From: Stieleria neptunia
Lineage (GTDB): Bacteria; Planctomycetota; Planctomycetia; Pirellulales; Pirellulaceae
Reading direction: 5' to 3'
Length of the DNA stretch: 64,000 nucleotides
NCBI RefSeq assembly: GCF_007754155.1
Contig: NZ_CP037423.1
Span: 5,700,567 to 5,764,566 of the forward strand
Below are positions 26,013 through 35,403 of this stretch, one piece after another. Position numbers and translations under genes: made by a program. Position 1 is the stretch's first letter; every line of letters begins with the position of its first letter. Below the pieces are notes generated by a model. The model searched no databases, was not told the DNA's origin, and was given only the letters and a program-made list of their open reading frames with translations.

Positions 26013-27038
26013 TCAGGTGTAGTGGGCAACCATCTCGCGTACCGATTCGGCGACCGTCTCGCGGAACTCCGCCGGCTCGATGACCTCCGCATCTGCACCC
26101 AAGGAGAGGACTTTGGGCAGAATCTCTCGGGGGTGAGCCGCCGGGACGGTCAGCATGGCATGGTCGTCGCCCAACTCTTCGAGTGATTGTTCCGGATGCC
26201 AGGGGTCTTCACGCAGGTAGGCGGCGCTACGTTTTCCCAAGCGGATTTTGACCAGCGTGGTGGAATCCCCGGAGAAGATTCCGATGCTGCTGCCGAGGTA
26301 CTTCGACAAGTCGATTTGTGGGTCGGGCTTAAAGTATTCGTCCAGCAGCGTGGCGTGATGAAATCGATCCAGTTTCCAATTCCGTAAACGTTGGCCTTTC
26401 TCCGGTTGATCGGTTGCTGGCGTTGCCGGGACCGCGGCGACGATGTAGATGCTGCTCTGGTAGACGGCCAGTCCGTAGGGTTCGATTTTTCGAGTCGACA
26501 CCGGTTTACCGATCGATTCGTATTCGATTTCGACGAGACGATGCTCCAGGATGGCGCGGTTGATCGTTTTCAGCATCCCTTCCTGGCGTTCGTAGGATTT
26601 GCTGGGGGAACCGAAAACGTGCAGCGCGGCACGGTACCGCGCGTAGTGGTCGAAGACCCCGTTGGGCACCGCTTCCTGGACTTTATTCCAGAACGTCTCG
26701 ATGCCACGCCAGTATTGGGTGCCCATCAACGGATAGAGCAGTTCTCGTCCGATCGACAAGGCGATCAATTCGGTCGCCGAAATGCCGATTTCGTGGACGT
26801 CGGTGGTGTTTTGGCCCAACTTGAACACGCGTCCGCGCTGGACGGTTTCGGACTGGATATCAAAACCCGCAGCCTGCAGTGCTTCCAAGTCGCGGCGGAC
26901 GGTACGTTCGTGCAGTTTGGTCAGGCCCAAGTCGGCGACCAAATCGCCGCGCAGCTCTTCCAGCGTGCGACCGAAACGCGACAATTCAAGCAGCTGGAGC
27001 AACTTGTGCTGGCGAATGAGTTGTTCATTACGTGCCAT
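26013..27038 (-). CDS. WYL-domain transcriptional regulator
   Basis: 341 residues. N-terminal winged helix of the DeoR/HTH_11 type (LIRQHKLLQLLELSRFGRTL, then HERTVRRDLEALQAAGFDI), then the WYL domain (AILEHRLVEIEYESIGKPVS, then RKIEPYGLAVYQSSIYIVAA) and a C-terminal WCX extension. WYL domains bind small ligands or nucleic acid and switch DNA binding. ATG at 27038 has AAGGAG upstream. It is convergent with the FeeM-like gene and is followed upstream by the tandem repeat array, so its promoter abuts that array. Confidence 0.92.
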   Translation of the reverse strand: MARNEQLIRQHKLLQLLELSRFGRTLEELRGDLVADLGLTKLHERTVRRDLEALQAAGFDIQSETVQRGRVFKLGQNTTDVHEIGISATELIALSIGRELLYPLMGTQYWRGIETFWNKVQEAVPNGVFDHYARYRAALHVFGSPSKSYERQEGMLKTINRAILEHRLVEIEYESIGKPVSTRKIEPYGLAVYQSSIYIVAAVPATPATDQPEKGQRLRNWKLDRFHHATLLDEYFKPDPQIDLSKYLGSSIGIFSGDSTTLVKIRLGKRSAAYLREDPWHPEQSLEELGDDHAMLTVPAAHPREILPKVLSLGADAEVIEPAEFRETVAESVREMVAHYT

Positions 27039-27206
27039 TTGGGATTCGTCTCCTTACGAGTCGCGACCAAAACGAAAACACGAGTTCAACCACTCGTGAA
27101 AACCCAGCGTCGAGCCGAGGTGGCCGGATTCTACGCGCCACCGGGGCCCCAGAGCAGTGGTTTGCCAAACGATGGCTCAAAAAAAACGGTCCCGCCTCCC
27201 ACCCAC

Positions 27207-27560
27207 CCGGGGTCTGTCCCCACATCCACCCGGGGTCTGTCCCCGTCCACCCGGGGTCTGTCCCCGTCCACCCGGGGTCTGTCCCCGTCCACCCGGGGTC
27301 TGTCCCCCGACCATCCAGGGTCTGTCCCCGATCATCCAGGGTCTGTCCCCAATCACCCGGGGTCTGTCCCCGATCATCCGGGGTCTGTCCCCGATCACCC
27401 GGGGTCTGTCCCCGATCATCCAGGGTCTGTCCCCGATCATCCAGGGTCTGTCCCGATCATCCGGTCTGTCCCCGATCATCCAGGGTCTGTCCCCGATCAT
27501 CCAGGGTCTGTCCCCGATCATCCAGGGTCTGTCCCCGATCACCCGGGGTCTGTCCCCGGG
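27207..27560. repeat. Tandem array of GGGGTCTGTCCCC units
   Basis: About 17 units of roughly 20-21 bp. The near-palindromic core GGGGTCTGTCCCC alternates with spacers CGTCCACC, CGATCATCC or CGATCACC; runs of like spacers show recent local duplication. One unit is contracted (near 27455-27475). It lies between the WYL gene and rsmG; the whole gap 27039-28033 holds no gene. Confidence 0.93.
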
Positions 27561-27945
27561 AATGGAATGGGACGGATAGGTCAAATAGGACCTATGCGTC
27601 GTATAGGTCCCATTGGTCCTAGGATGTTCGGGGTCTGTCCCCATGCACCCGTCCATGCGGGGAATAGGACGGATGGGACAAATAGGACCCATGCGTCGTA
27701 TAGGTCCCATTGGTCCTAGGATGCTCGGGGTCTGTCCCCGATCACCTGTCCCCGATCACCCAGGGATGCTCGGGGTCTGTCCCCATGCACCCGTCCTGGG
27801 GTCTGTCCCCGGGAATGGAATGGGACGGATAGGTCGAATAGGACGCATGCGTCGTATAGGTGCCATGGGGCCATCACCCGGCGTTTGTCCCCGGATCATC
27901 GTCCTATCATCCGGGATTCTGATCACCCGGGGACTGTCCCTGAGA
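27561..27945. repeat. Second-order repeats with interspersed GGGGTCTGTCCCC cores
   Basis: A ~62-bp unit (starting near GGAATGGGACGGATAGG and containing a near-palindrome GGACCTATGCGTCGTATAGG) occurs at about 27561-27625, 27661-27723 and 27816-27870. Single GGGGTCTGTCCCC cores separate the copies (near 27629, 27727, 27772 and 27799). The third copy has drifted. Confidence 0.88.
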
Positions 27946-28033
27946 TATTGGGATCGTCGGGGATGTTCCCAAACGCAGGTGATTGCATCATCATGCGGAT
28001 CTTGACATTTCGCTCTTTTAATTTTGCTAGCCC

Positions 28034-28705
28034 ATGCCTCTCGATCCTGATTTTGAGACCGCCCTGAAGAATCATGCCGTCGAACTCGATGGCGACATCG
28101 CAGCTCGACTGCAGGCCTATGCGGAGGCAATGTGGAGCTGGAATGAAAAATTGAATCTGACACGTCACACGACGTGGGAGTTGTTTGTCGGCCGCGATTT
28201 GCGAGATTGCCTTCAGTTGGCGCCCATCCTCGATCCGGGCGAAGAGGTGCTGGATCTGGGCAGTGGCAATGGCGTGCCGGGGATCCCCCTTGCGATCCTG
28301 CGACCGGACATCGATGTCTCGTTGGCCGAATCGGTTGCCAAGCGAGCGAGCGTGCTGGGCGAATTGATTGCCGATCTGGATCTGCCCGTGCCCGTCTATT
28401 CGGCGCGGGGCGAAGATCTGTTGGATGACTTTCGCTTCAGCAGTCTGGTTTGCCGCGCGGTGGGAAGCATCTCCAAGCTCTGCCGCTGGATCGAGCCTCA
28501 TTGGAGCAACGTCGACCGCATGTTGCTGATCAAAGGGCCGAAATGGATCGAGGAACGCGGCGAAGCACGCCATCAGGGCTTGATGGGCAATTTGCAATTG
28601 CGGAAGGTCGCGTCTTACCCGCTCGGCGACGAAAGCGATGAAGAGCAAGGCGCCATCGTCCAGATTTGGCCGAAGGGGCGCGAACTGCCGATGAAAATCA
28701 GCTGA
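28034..28705 (+). CDS. rsmG: 16S rRNA (guanine-527-N7)-methyltransferase
   Basis: 223 residues, family length. The SAM-binding motif is LDLGSGNGVPGIPLAILRPD at about 74-93, preceded by the family-typical WNEKLNLTR (36-44). The enzyme methylates G527 in the 530 loop of 16S rRNA; loss of it gives low-level streptomycin resistance in other bacteria. It lies directly after the repeat array and 90 bp before a convergent epimerase gene. A TTGACA hexamer at 28002 could be its -35 element, but the -10 is weak. Confidence 0.94.
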   Translation: MPLDPDFETALKNHAVELDGDIAARLQAYAEAMWSWNEKLNLTRHTTWELFVGRDLRDCLQLAPILDPGEEVLDLGSGNGVPGIPLAILRPDIDVSLAESVAKRASVLGELIADLDLPVPVYSARGEDLLDDFRFSSLVCRAVGSISKLCRWIEPHWSNVDRMLLIKGPKWIEERGEARHQGLMGNLQLRKVASYPLGDESDEEQGAIVQIWPKGRELPMKIS

Positions 28706-28730
28706 AAAGCAATCAGTTGCACAGCGCATC

Positions 28731-28753
28731 GACAGGCTGGAAGCCTATCCCAC
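28731..28753 (-). repeat. Single family A REP-like unit
   Basis: One half of the usual pair (GACAGGCTGGAAGCCTATCC then CAC), between the 3' ends of rsmG and the UDP-glucuronate decarboxylase gene. Confidence 0.82.
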
Positions 28754-28774
28754 GTTCTGAATTCTGCCGGTCGC

Positions 28775-29743
28775 TCACACGTAGTTCGGTGTCGGCGGAC
28801 GGTAGTCGCTCAGGTCGATCGATTTGAACCAGTCGATCGTTTGTCGCAATCCATCGGCGAGCTTGATCTTGGGTTCCCAGCCGAGTTCTTTCTTGGCCAG
28901 CGAAATGTCGGGCCGCCGACGGGTCGGATCGTCTGCCGGCAGTGGTTTTTGAATCAACTTGCTCGCCGATCCGGAAATCTCGATCACCTGTTCGGCCAAT
29001 TCGCGAATCGTGAATTCGTCCGGATTGCCGATGTTGACCGGTCCGATGAAATCGTTGTGGCTCATCATGGCGATGATCGCGTTGACCAGGTCGTCTCGAA
29101 AACAAAACGACCGCGTTTGAGAGCCGTCGCCGAAGATCGTGATGTCTTCGCCGGCCAACGCTTGACGAATGAAGTTCGAAACGACGCGCCCGTCAAAGGG
29201 GTGCATGCGGGGGCCGTAGGTGTTGAAAATTCGCACGATGCGGACATCGACCCCGTTGCTGCGGTGGTAATCCATGAACAGTGTTTCGGCCGCACGTTTG
29301 CCTTCGTCATAACAGGCACGAATTCCGATCGGGTTGACGCTGCCGCGATACGATTCCACCTGCGGATGGACTTCGGGGTCGCCGTAGACTTCGCTGGTGC
29401 TGGCTTGCAAGATCCGTGCGCCACAGCGTTTGGCGATGCCCAGCATGTTGATCGAACCCATCACGCTGGTCTTCATCGTTTTGATGGGGTTGTACTGGTA
29501 ATGCCCGGGAGCGGCCGGGCAGGCCAAGTTGTAAATCTGATCGACTTCCAAAAACACCGGGTTGGTGATGTCGTGCCGAATCAGTTCGAAATTCGGGCAA
29601 TCGAGCAAATGAGCGACGTTGGTCTTCTGGCTGGTAAAAAAATTGTCCAGACAGATGACATCGTGGCCCTGTTCGACCAGACGTTCGCAGAGGTAGGAGC
29701 CCAAAAATCCGGCACCGCCGGTGACAAGAATGCGTTGAATCAT
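28775..29743 (-). CDS. UDP-glucuronic acid decarboxylase (UDP-xylose synthase)
   Basis: 322 residues, extended short-chain dehydrogenase. The NAD-binding loop is GGAGFLGS at 9-16, the catalytic Y145-x3-K149 pair sits in [11 protein letters not shown] and [14 protein letters not shown] is the UXS signature. It converts UDP-glucuronate to UDP-xylose for polysaccharide synthesis. The frame continues 44 codons upstream, but the fold starts at Met45 (29743), which is used here. It is downstream of panC on the same strand by ~200 bp and may be separately expressed. Confidence 0.9.
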   Translation of the reverse strand: MIQRILVTGGAGFLGSYLCERLVEQGHDVICLDNFFTSQKTNVAHLLDCPNFELIRHDITNPVFLEVDQIYNLACPAAPGHYQYNPIKTMKTSVMGSINMLGIAKRCGARILQASTSEVYGDPEVHPQVESYRGSVNPIGIRACYDEGKRAAETLFMDYHRSNGVDVRIVRIFNTYGPRMHPFDGRVVSNFIRQALAGEDITIFGDGSQTRSFCFRDDLVNAIIAMMSHNDFIGPVNIGNPDEFTIRELAEQVIEISGSASKLIQKPLPADDPTRRRPDISLAKKELGWEPKIKLADGLRQTIDWFKSIDLSDYRPPTPNYV

Positions 29744-29950
29744 GTGTCGGATGGGTAAGGCGTTAAGAATCACTCGCTCGTCCACTCTCTCGGTGAAAGA
29801 ATGAACGATGGGAACGGCCGCTGCACTTGGACCGTCATCGTATCGAAAGCTTGGTCTCCGCACGACCGCGCTCACGGTGCATTCGTTGCGTTCGGCCGCT
29901 ACGTCAAAATCGCAGGCGTCGTGACCGGCAAAACGCGACCTGATCTTCCG

Positions 29951-30808
29951 TTAAGGATCGATCAGTCGGTTGTCGATCAATCGCGTCGAGCCGACTTTGG
30001 CCGCGATCAGCGCGACGGCTCGTTCATGGATCTGCCGGATCGGTTGCAGGGTTTGTGCGTCGACCAATGTGGCGTAATCGATCGAGTCGACGCCCTGTTC
30101 AGGTCCGTCGGCCGACAACGTCGACTGCATGATTTGTTCGATTTCGATCGTATCGCGTTGTCCGTCGCGGACCGCGTGCTCGGCAGCATTGAGCGCCGCG
30201 GAAAGTCGCAGCGCTCGGATTCGTTGGGCGGGGTTCAGATAACGATTCCGGCTGCTCATGGCCAGTCCATCGGTTTCGCGGACGGTCGGACAGGCGACAA
30301 TCTCGATCGAGACATTCAGATCACGGACCATCGCCCGGATCACACACAGTTGCTGATAGTCTTTCTGGCCAAAAAACGCGTGTGTGGTCGGCAGGATGTG
30401 AAACAGTTTCAGCACGATCGTGGCGACGCCTTGAAAGTGCGTCGGTCGGAACTCGCCTTCGAGTGATCGGGCGACACTGGGCGGCTGGACCGCTGTGCTG
30501 AATCCCGGCGGGTAGATTTCGTCCGATTCGGGAACAAACACGGCGGACACGCCTTCTCGGCGCAACCCTTCCAGGTCGGTGTCGAGCGTGCGAGGATAGT
30601 TGTTCAGGTCTTCGTGGGGTGCGAATTGGGTCGGGTTGACGAAGATCGTGGCGACGGTCTGATCGCACCGACCGACGCTGGTCCGCGCCAGCGAAAGATG
30701 GCCTTCATGCAATGCCCCCATCGTCGGCACCAAACCGACCGTTGCATCGCGGCGGCGCCATTGCCAAACAAGCTCCGTGGCCTGTTCGGTCGTTCTTAGA
30801 ATCTGCAT
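29951..30808 (-). CDS. panC: Pantothenate synthetase
   Basis: 285 residues. It condenses pantoate and beta-alanine with ATP to give pantothenate for coenzyme A. The HIGH-type signature is PTMGALHEGHLSL at about 28-40, and FFGQKDYQQL and MSSRNRYLNP (the KMSKS-equivalent) follow at their usual places. Length is normal. It begins 12 bp after the bifunctional-nuclease-family gene on the same strand, so the two are probably co-transcribed; panB and panD are not here. Confidence 0.95.
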   Translation of the reverse strand: MQILRTTEQATELVWQWRRRDATVGLVPTMGALHEGHLSLARTSVGRCDQTVATIFVNPTQFAPHEDLNNYPRTLDTDLEGLRREGVSAVFVPESDEIYPPGFSTAVQPPSVARSLEGEFRPTHFQGVATIVLKLFHILPTTHAFFGQKDYQQLCVIRAMVRDLNVSIEIVACPTVRETDGLAMSSRNRYLNPAQRIRALRLSAALNAAEHAVRDGQRDTIEIEQIMQSTLSADGPEQGVDSIDYATLVDAQTLQPIRQIHERAVALIAAKVGSTRLIDNRLIDP

Positions 30809-30820
30809 GTCGCTGGTCGG

Positions 30821-31240
30821 TTAAGGCATGCTCGAGGTCGCTTCGGCAAGCACATGCTCGGCGACAAAGATCGGCAATGGCGGCGAGAAGGTGACGGCGA
30901 CGGCGATGGCGTCACTGGGGCGGGAATCGATTTCGATCATCTCGCCCTCTTCGGTCTCCAGACGCAGTTGTGCGAAATACGTTTGATTGCTCAGGTCGCT
31001 GATCACGACGCTATGGATCGACGCGCCGAGCGCTTCGGCCGTTCGCACGACCAAGTCATGGGTCAGCGGTCGGGGCGGTTGATAGCCGTCTTCTTTGACG
31101 CGTCGGTCGATGTTGGTCGCTTCGAAAATGCCGATCAAGATGGGGAACTCGCGCTCCCCATCGATCTCGCGCAAATAGATGACTTGGCTTTCGGTCAGCT
31201 CGGAAATGATGATCCGAGCAAGTTGCATTTGAACCGGCAT
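30821..31240 (-). CDS. Bifunctional nuclease (BFN/DUF151) family protein
   Basis: 139 residues with the DUF151 core: REFPILIGIFEATNIDRRVK, then RPLTHDLVVRTAEALGASI and a final DSRPSDAIAVAV motif that is the family hallmark. Plant members have DNase and RNase activity and bacterial ones are mostly uncharacterised. An in-frame ATG three codons in (31228) is an alternative start. It lies between glgB and panC, all on the minus strand, with tight spacing to panC. Confidence 0.9.
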   Translation of the reverse strand: MPVQMQLARIIISELTESQVIYLREIDGEREFPILIGIFEATNIDRRVKEDGYQPPRPLTHDLVVRTAEALGASIHSVVISDLSNQTYFAQLRLETEEGEMIEIDSRPSDAIAVAVTFSPPLPIFVAEHVLAEATSSMP

Positions 31241-31335
31241 CGCGGCGGACCAGAATGGGACTGGAAGATCGTGAAACGTTACGCTGGTTCAAAGTTTACC
31301 ACCGATCGCGACCACGGACACGATGCGACGGCGTG

Positions 31336-33585
31336 CTATTTTTCCAGGCGGAACATCGTGACACCCAGCGGTGGCATGTTGACAAGGATGCTGTCGCTGC
31401 GTCCGTGGTGGCCATCGCCGGTCGATTTCGCTCCGGGATAGTTGCCGACGTTCGAGCCGCCATACCGTTCGCTGTCGCTATTGAAAATCTCTTTCCAAAA
31501 ACCGCCCTTGGGAACGCCGACCCGGTAATTGGGCCGTACCACCGGGGTGAAATTGCAGCAGATCAAAATCGGCTCGGTCCCCGCCAGGCCCTTGCGCAGG
31601 AAGACCAGGGTGCTTTCCTGCCAATTCATGCAGTCGACCCATTCAAAACCGTCGCCGGTGAAATCCAATTGGTGCAACGCCGGGTTTTCGATCACCAGTT
31701 TGTTGAGATCCGAAACCAGATTCTGCACGCCGCGATGGGATTCGAAATCCAACAGCAACCAATCGGGGCCGTCGTCGTGGTTCCATTCATTCCACTGTGC
31801 CAGTTCGCCGCCCATGAACAACAGTTTCTTGCCCGGGTGCGTCCACATGTAGGAGTAGAGCAACCGCAAGTTGGCAAATTTCTGCCACACGTCACCGGGC
31901 ATCTGGCTGATCAGGGATCCTTTGCCGTGAACGACTTCATCGTGCGAGAGCGGCAGCATGAAGTTTTCGGTAAAGGCGTAGATCATGCTGAACGTCAGAT
32001 CGTTCTGGTGATGCCCGCGATGAATCGGTTCCTTCTGCATGTAGGTCAGCGTGTCGTTCATCCAGCCCATGTTCCACTTGTAGGTGAAACCGAGTCCGCC
32101 GTCATAGACAGGCCGTGAAACGCCGGGCCATGCCGTCGATTCTTCGGCGATCGTCACCGCACCGGGATGATGTTCGTGGACGGCCACGTTGAACTCGCGG
32201 AGAAAATCAATCGCTTCCAAGTTTTCGCGACCGCCGTACTGGTTCGGGATCCAGCCGCCGTCTTCGCGGCTGTAATCCAGGTACAGCATCGAAGCGACCG
32301 CGTCGACTCGCAAACCGTCGATGTGGTATTTCTCCAACCAGAAGATCGCGTTGGCGACCAGGAAGTTGCGAACTTCGTTACGACCGAAGTTGAAGATCAT
32401 CGTGCCCCAGTCCGGGTGTTCGCCCTGGCGTGGGTCTTCGTGTTCATACAGCGCCGAACCATCGAAGCGCCGCAGCCCGTGCGCGTCTTTGGGGAAGTGC
32501 GCCGGAACCCAATCGACCAGCACACCGACATCGTGTTGGTGCAGGTAATCGACAAAGTACATGAAGTCTTCGGGGCTTCCGTGCCGGCTGGTCGGTGCGA
32601 AGTAGCCGACCGTCTGGTAGCCCCACGATCCGGTGAAGGGGTGCTCGGTGACGGGCAACAATTCGACGTGGGTGAAGTTCATCCGGTGGCAATAATCGAC
32701 CAGACGGTGCGCCAAGTCACGATAGTCCAGCCAACCGTGCGTGCGGCCGGGACCCTTTTGCCAGCTCCCCAAGTGGCACTCGTAAACATTCATCGGGGCG
32801 TGCATCGGATCGGTCGCCGCACGCCGCTCCATCCAAGCGTCGTCGTTCCAACTGTGCTTGTCCAAGTCCGTGATGATCGATGCGGTCAACGGCGGCAATT
32901 CGGCGGCGAACCCGACCGGGTCGGTCTTGTCGATCCATTGACCGTGCTGGTCCAAGATCCGGAATTTGTATTTCTGGCCGGCCTTGGCACCCGGGATGAA
33001 CAATTCCCAGATCCCGACCGACATGTCCAACTTGGCGACGTGGCCACGTCCGTCCCAGCCGTTGAAATCACCGACCACCTGGACGATTCGGGCGTTGGGT
33101 GCCCAAACGGCGAAATTGACGCCGTCGATGTCGTCGACGCTGCGCAGCTGGGCGCCGAGTGCGTCGAAGAGCCGATAGAATTTTCCTTCGCCGAGCAGGT
33201 AGCGATCGAAATCGGTCAGAATCGAAGGCACCGCGTAGGGATCGTGCGTCTCGATGAGTTTGCCAGTTTTGTCAGCCATTTGAATTCGATAACTTGAGTG
33301 CGTCGAGGATGTGTCCTCATCATTATGCCCGATCGCGGCGGCGTCGACCGTGCCTGAGCAGATTGCCTCAAAAAACCCCGCTGGATGCAGTTTACGCATC
33401 GGACGACGCTTTCCGGTGGGGTGATCGACGACCCAAGCCGCCTGGGCATCTGGCAAAAAACTGCGGACGGCCGTCGCCTTCGTGCCGCGGTAGTCGACCG
33501 TGTGCGGGCCGAGGATTGACGAAGGATTCTCCAAATGACCGTCAACGAGTCGTCCGAGATCGGTGAGGGAAATCTGTGTGTGCAT
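31336..33585 (-). CDS. glgB: 1,4-alpha-glucan branching enzyme
   Basis: 749 residues: an N-terminal CBM48-type module (about 10-260) and a GH13 barrel. The nucleophile is D428 (GLRVDAV), the acid/base E481 (TIAEEST) and the transition-state stabiliser D549 (LSHDEVVHG), spaced exactly as D405, E458 and D526 of E. coli GlgB. It makes alpha-1,6 branches in glycogen. Met at 33585 is chosen because the frame further upstream (to 33642) lacks homology. It lacks other glg genes nearby; an RNase H-like gene is upstream. Confidence 0.95.
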   Translation of the reverse strand: MHTQISLTDLGRLVDGHLENPSSILGPHTVDYRGTKATAVRSFLPDAQAAWVVDHPTGKRRPMRKLHPAGFFEAICSGTVDAAAIGHNDEDTSSTHSSYRIQMADKTGKLIETHDPYAVPSILTDFDRYLLGEGKFYRLFDALGAQLRSVDDIDGVNFAVWAPNARIVQVVGDFNGWDGRGHVAKLDMSVGIWELFIPGAKAGQKYKFRILDQHGQWIDKTDPVGFAAELPPLTASIITDLDKHSWNDDAWMERRAATDPMHAPMNVYECHLGSWQKGPGRTHGWLDYRDLAHRLVDYCHRMNFTHVELLPVTEHPFTGSWGYQTVGYFAPTSRHGSPEDFMYFVDYLHQHDVGVLVDWVPAHFPKDAHGLRRFDGSALYEHEDPRQGEHPDWGTMIFNFGRNEVRNFLVANAIFWLEKYHIDGLRVDAVASMLYLDYSREDGGWIPNQYGGRENLEAIDFLREFNVAVHEHHPGAVTIAEESTAWPGVSRPVYDGGLGFTYKWNMGWMNDTLTYMQKEPIHRGHHQNDLTFSMIYAFTENFMLPLSHDEVVHGKGSLISQMPGDVWQKFANLRLLYSYMWTHPGKKLLFMGGELAQWNEWNHDDGPDWLLLDFESHRGVQNLVSDLNKLVIENPALHQLDFTGDGFEWVDCMNWQESTLVFLRKGLAGTEPILICCNFTPVVRPNYRVGVPKGGFWKEIFNSDSERYGGSNVGNYPGAKSTGDGHHGRSDSILVNMPPLGVTMFRLEK

Positions 33586-33753
33586 GTCGAAAAACGGTGG
33601 GTCCAAAAGGGTCAAATTTGACAGGCGACTCGCAAAATCCATTGCGGAGTCATGAAACGGCGGAGCCGCGAAATCTCTGCGGAGCCGCGAAAAAAATGCT
33701 CAGTCGGGGGCGTCTGACGACCGCGAAGCGTGCGGACGGCGGAACGTCCCGAT

Positions 33754-34647
33754 TTATTCGGATTCCAGGTCAGCGGCGGTAAACCGTCCGCGGCGGCGGA
33801 GTTTGGATGGTGTTTGGGGGGCGGCCGCGTCGCCGTTGATCAGCCGACGCAACCGTCGGCTGGGGGCCGGCACGGTGCTGCCAGCGGTCGAGGGGGGGCT
33901 GCCAAGACGCGGGCGGTTGGGCGGTGTGTCGACGCGGTAGTGGGAGGAACCGGCCGACGACGGTTGCTGCGGCAATTCCGCTGAGGTCGCCCGAGTGGTT
34001 GGATCGAAATCGGCGGCCTGGCCGAGATCGTTGTGCCCGTGGCTGACCAGACAGGAGCTGACCAGGCAGGCTTGGACGCGATGGATCGCCAGGGTGCGAT
34101 CGATCCGGCGCCACAGATCGGCGTGCTGTACCTCGATCCGCCGGCCGAAGTGTTCCCAGCGAAAGTTGTTTTGACGCCAGCGGGGCAGCGAGTTGGAAAG
34201 CGAACGAATCAGGTAACGATTGTTGCTCAACAGCGTCACGGCGCTGGGGCCTTCCAGCGATTCCAGTCCGCGAACGGCGGCCAACAACGTCAGCCGGTTC
34301 AGGTCGCCGAGTTCCTGGTCTTCGGCGTCTAAGATCAATTCCCCGTCGGCCGCTTCGAGTGTGAATCGCCACCGTCCATCGGTGAGCGAGCGCGAGTAGG
34401 CTTCGCAAACGAGCAGGTAATCCGTTTCAATGGCCGGGTTCTGGTGGGAGGGGAGTCCAGAGGAGGGCACGGCAATTGGTGGATTATGGAGGGCTCGGTT
34501 TTGCGTCATCAGCGAAGGGCCGACGGGGTCCATTGGGAATGACAGCTTCACGGCACGCAGCTCCATTGACGATGCTTCGGGAAGAAAACGAACTCGCGTG
34601 ACATCTGCGAGTGACTCGGCATCCGGGCCGCCTGACCAGTGATCCAT
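33754..34647 (-). CDS. RNase H-like protein lacking catalytic residues
   Basis: Up to 297 residues; the start is uncertain, with Mets at 34647, 34566 and 34509 and no clear ribosome site. From about residue 75 it tracks RNase HI strand by strand: DGRWRFTLEAADGELILD, then LNRLTLLAAVRGLESLEGP, then VTLLSNNRYLIRSLSNSL, then EVQHADLWRRIDRTLAIHRV. Yet the positions of the E. coli acids are changed: E48 (NRMEL) is Thr, D70 (STDSQY) is Asn, and no equivalent of D10 or D134 is evident. A Ser/Pro/Arg-rich tail ends it. Likely a non-catalytic nucleic-acid-binding derivative; role unknown. Confidence 0.72.
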   Translation of the reverse strand: MDHWSGGPDAESLADVTRVRFLPEASSMELRAVKLSFPMDPVGPSLMTQNRALHNPPIAVPSSGLPSHQNPAIETDYLLVCEAYSRSLTDGRWRFTLEAADGELILDAEDQELGDLNRLTLLAAVRGLESLEGPSAVTLLSNNRYLIRSLSNSLPRWRQNNFRWEHFGRRIEVQHADLWRRIDRTLAIHRVQACLVSSCLVSHGHNDLGQAADFDPTTRATSAELPQQPSSAGSSHYRVDTPPNRPRLGSPPSTAGSTVPAPSRRLRRLINGDAAAPQTPSKLRRRGRFTAADLESE

Positions 34648-34905
34648 TCCATCGAGTGCGACGACGAGAGTTGCCCGCAGGATTGGGAGGGGCAGGCACT
34701 CTCGTCGTGCAAGAGTGGACTCGTCAAACTTTGCCGCGTCGCCAAAGTTTGTCCAGTAGATTTTGCTTGCGCCGATTGAAGGCCGCTGTCAGGACGCTAC
34801 CATTCGCTACAATCGGTGCCCTTTGCGGCTCGAAGCGTCTTCCGGCCGCCCTCCCCTGCCTCTCGCACGACCGCATCGCGAAACTCTTTGCTCGTCCCAA
34901 TCATC

Positions 34906-35331
34906 ATGCCACGCAACACGCAACGTCCCTGGTACCACGAAGGTTTGCGATTCGAATGCACGCAGTGCGGAGCGTGTTGCAGTGGCGATCCGGGCTATGT
35001 TTGGGTCGAACAAGACGAGATCGATGCGATGGCCGATGCGATGAGTTTGTCGGTCGACGCATTCGAATCCCAGTTCGTCCGCCGCGTCGGTTCCCAGAAG
35101 AGTTTGCGTGAATATCCCGACGGCGACTGCATCTTGCTCGACCCCCAGCAACGGACCTGCTTGGTTTACCAAGCCCGCCCGATCCAATGCCGAACCTGGC
35201 CGTTCTGGGATTCGACGATCGAGACCAAGAAAGCCTGGCGCGAGACCTGCGAAGAGTGCCCCGGCGCCGGCAAAGGCAAACTGTACACGTTCGAAGAAAT
35301 CGAAGTGCAGCGCAAGCAGAAACGCGTGTAG
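34906..35331 (+). CDS. YkgJ-family cysteine-cluster protein
   Basis: 141 residues. It has the CxxCGxCC signature of the family (FECTQCGACCSGDPGYVWV), then CLVYQARPIQCRTWPFW and a final CEECPG, giving the eight-Cys pattern presumed to bind zinc or an iron-sulfur cluster. No enzymatic role is established for the family. ATG at 34906 is the start consistent with known lengths. A family A element begins 4 bp after the stop. Confidence 0.85.
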   Translation: MPRNTQRPWYHEGLRFECTQCGACCSGDPGYVWVEQDEIDAMADAMSLSVDAFESQFVRRVGSQKSLREYPDGDCILLDPQQRTCLVYQARPIQCRTWPFWDSTIETKKAWRETCEECPGAGKGKLYTFEEIEVQRKQKRV

Positions 35332-35335
35332 CGCA

Positions 35336-35392
35336 GTGGCGTGAGCTTCCAGCTTGCGTTTCACGAGACGACAGGCTGGAAGCCTATCCCAC
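35336..35392. repeat. Family A REP-like pair, mixed subtypes
   Basis: The left unit is subtype A2 (GTGGCGTGAGCTTCCAGCTT) and the right unit subtype A1 inverted (GGCTGGAAGCCTATCCCAC). The two halves do not match one another, so pairing must be within each half. It separates convergent YkgJ and oxidoreductase genes. Confidence 0.87.
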
Positions 35393-35403
35393 TGATTGTC
35401 CGC

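Noticed and set aside
27157..27710. Long frames on both strands in the repeat array, encoding GDRPWMIGDRPW-like or GVCPRSSRVCPR-like repeats
   Set aside because: They arise from a 20-21-bp repeat without stops, are open in several frames at once and have no start signals.
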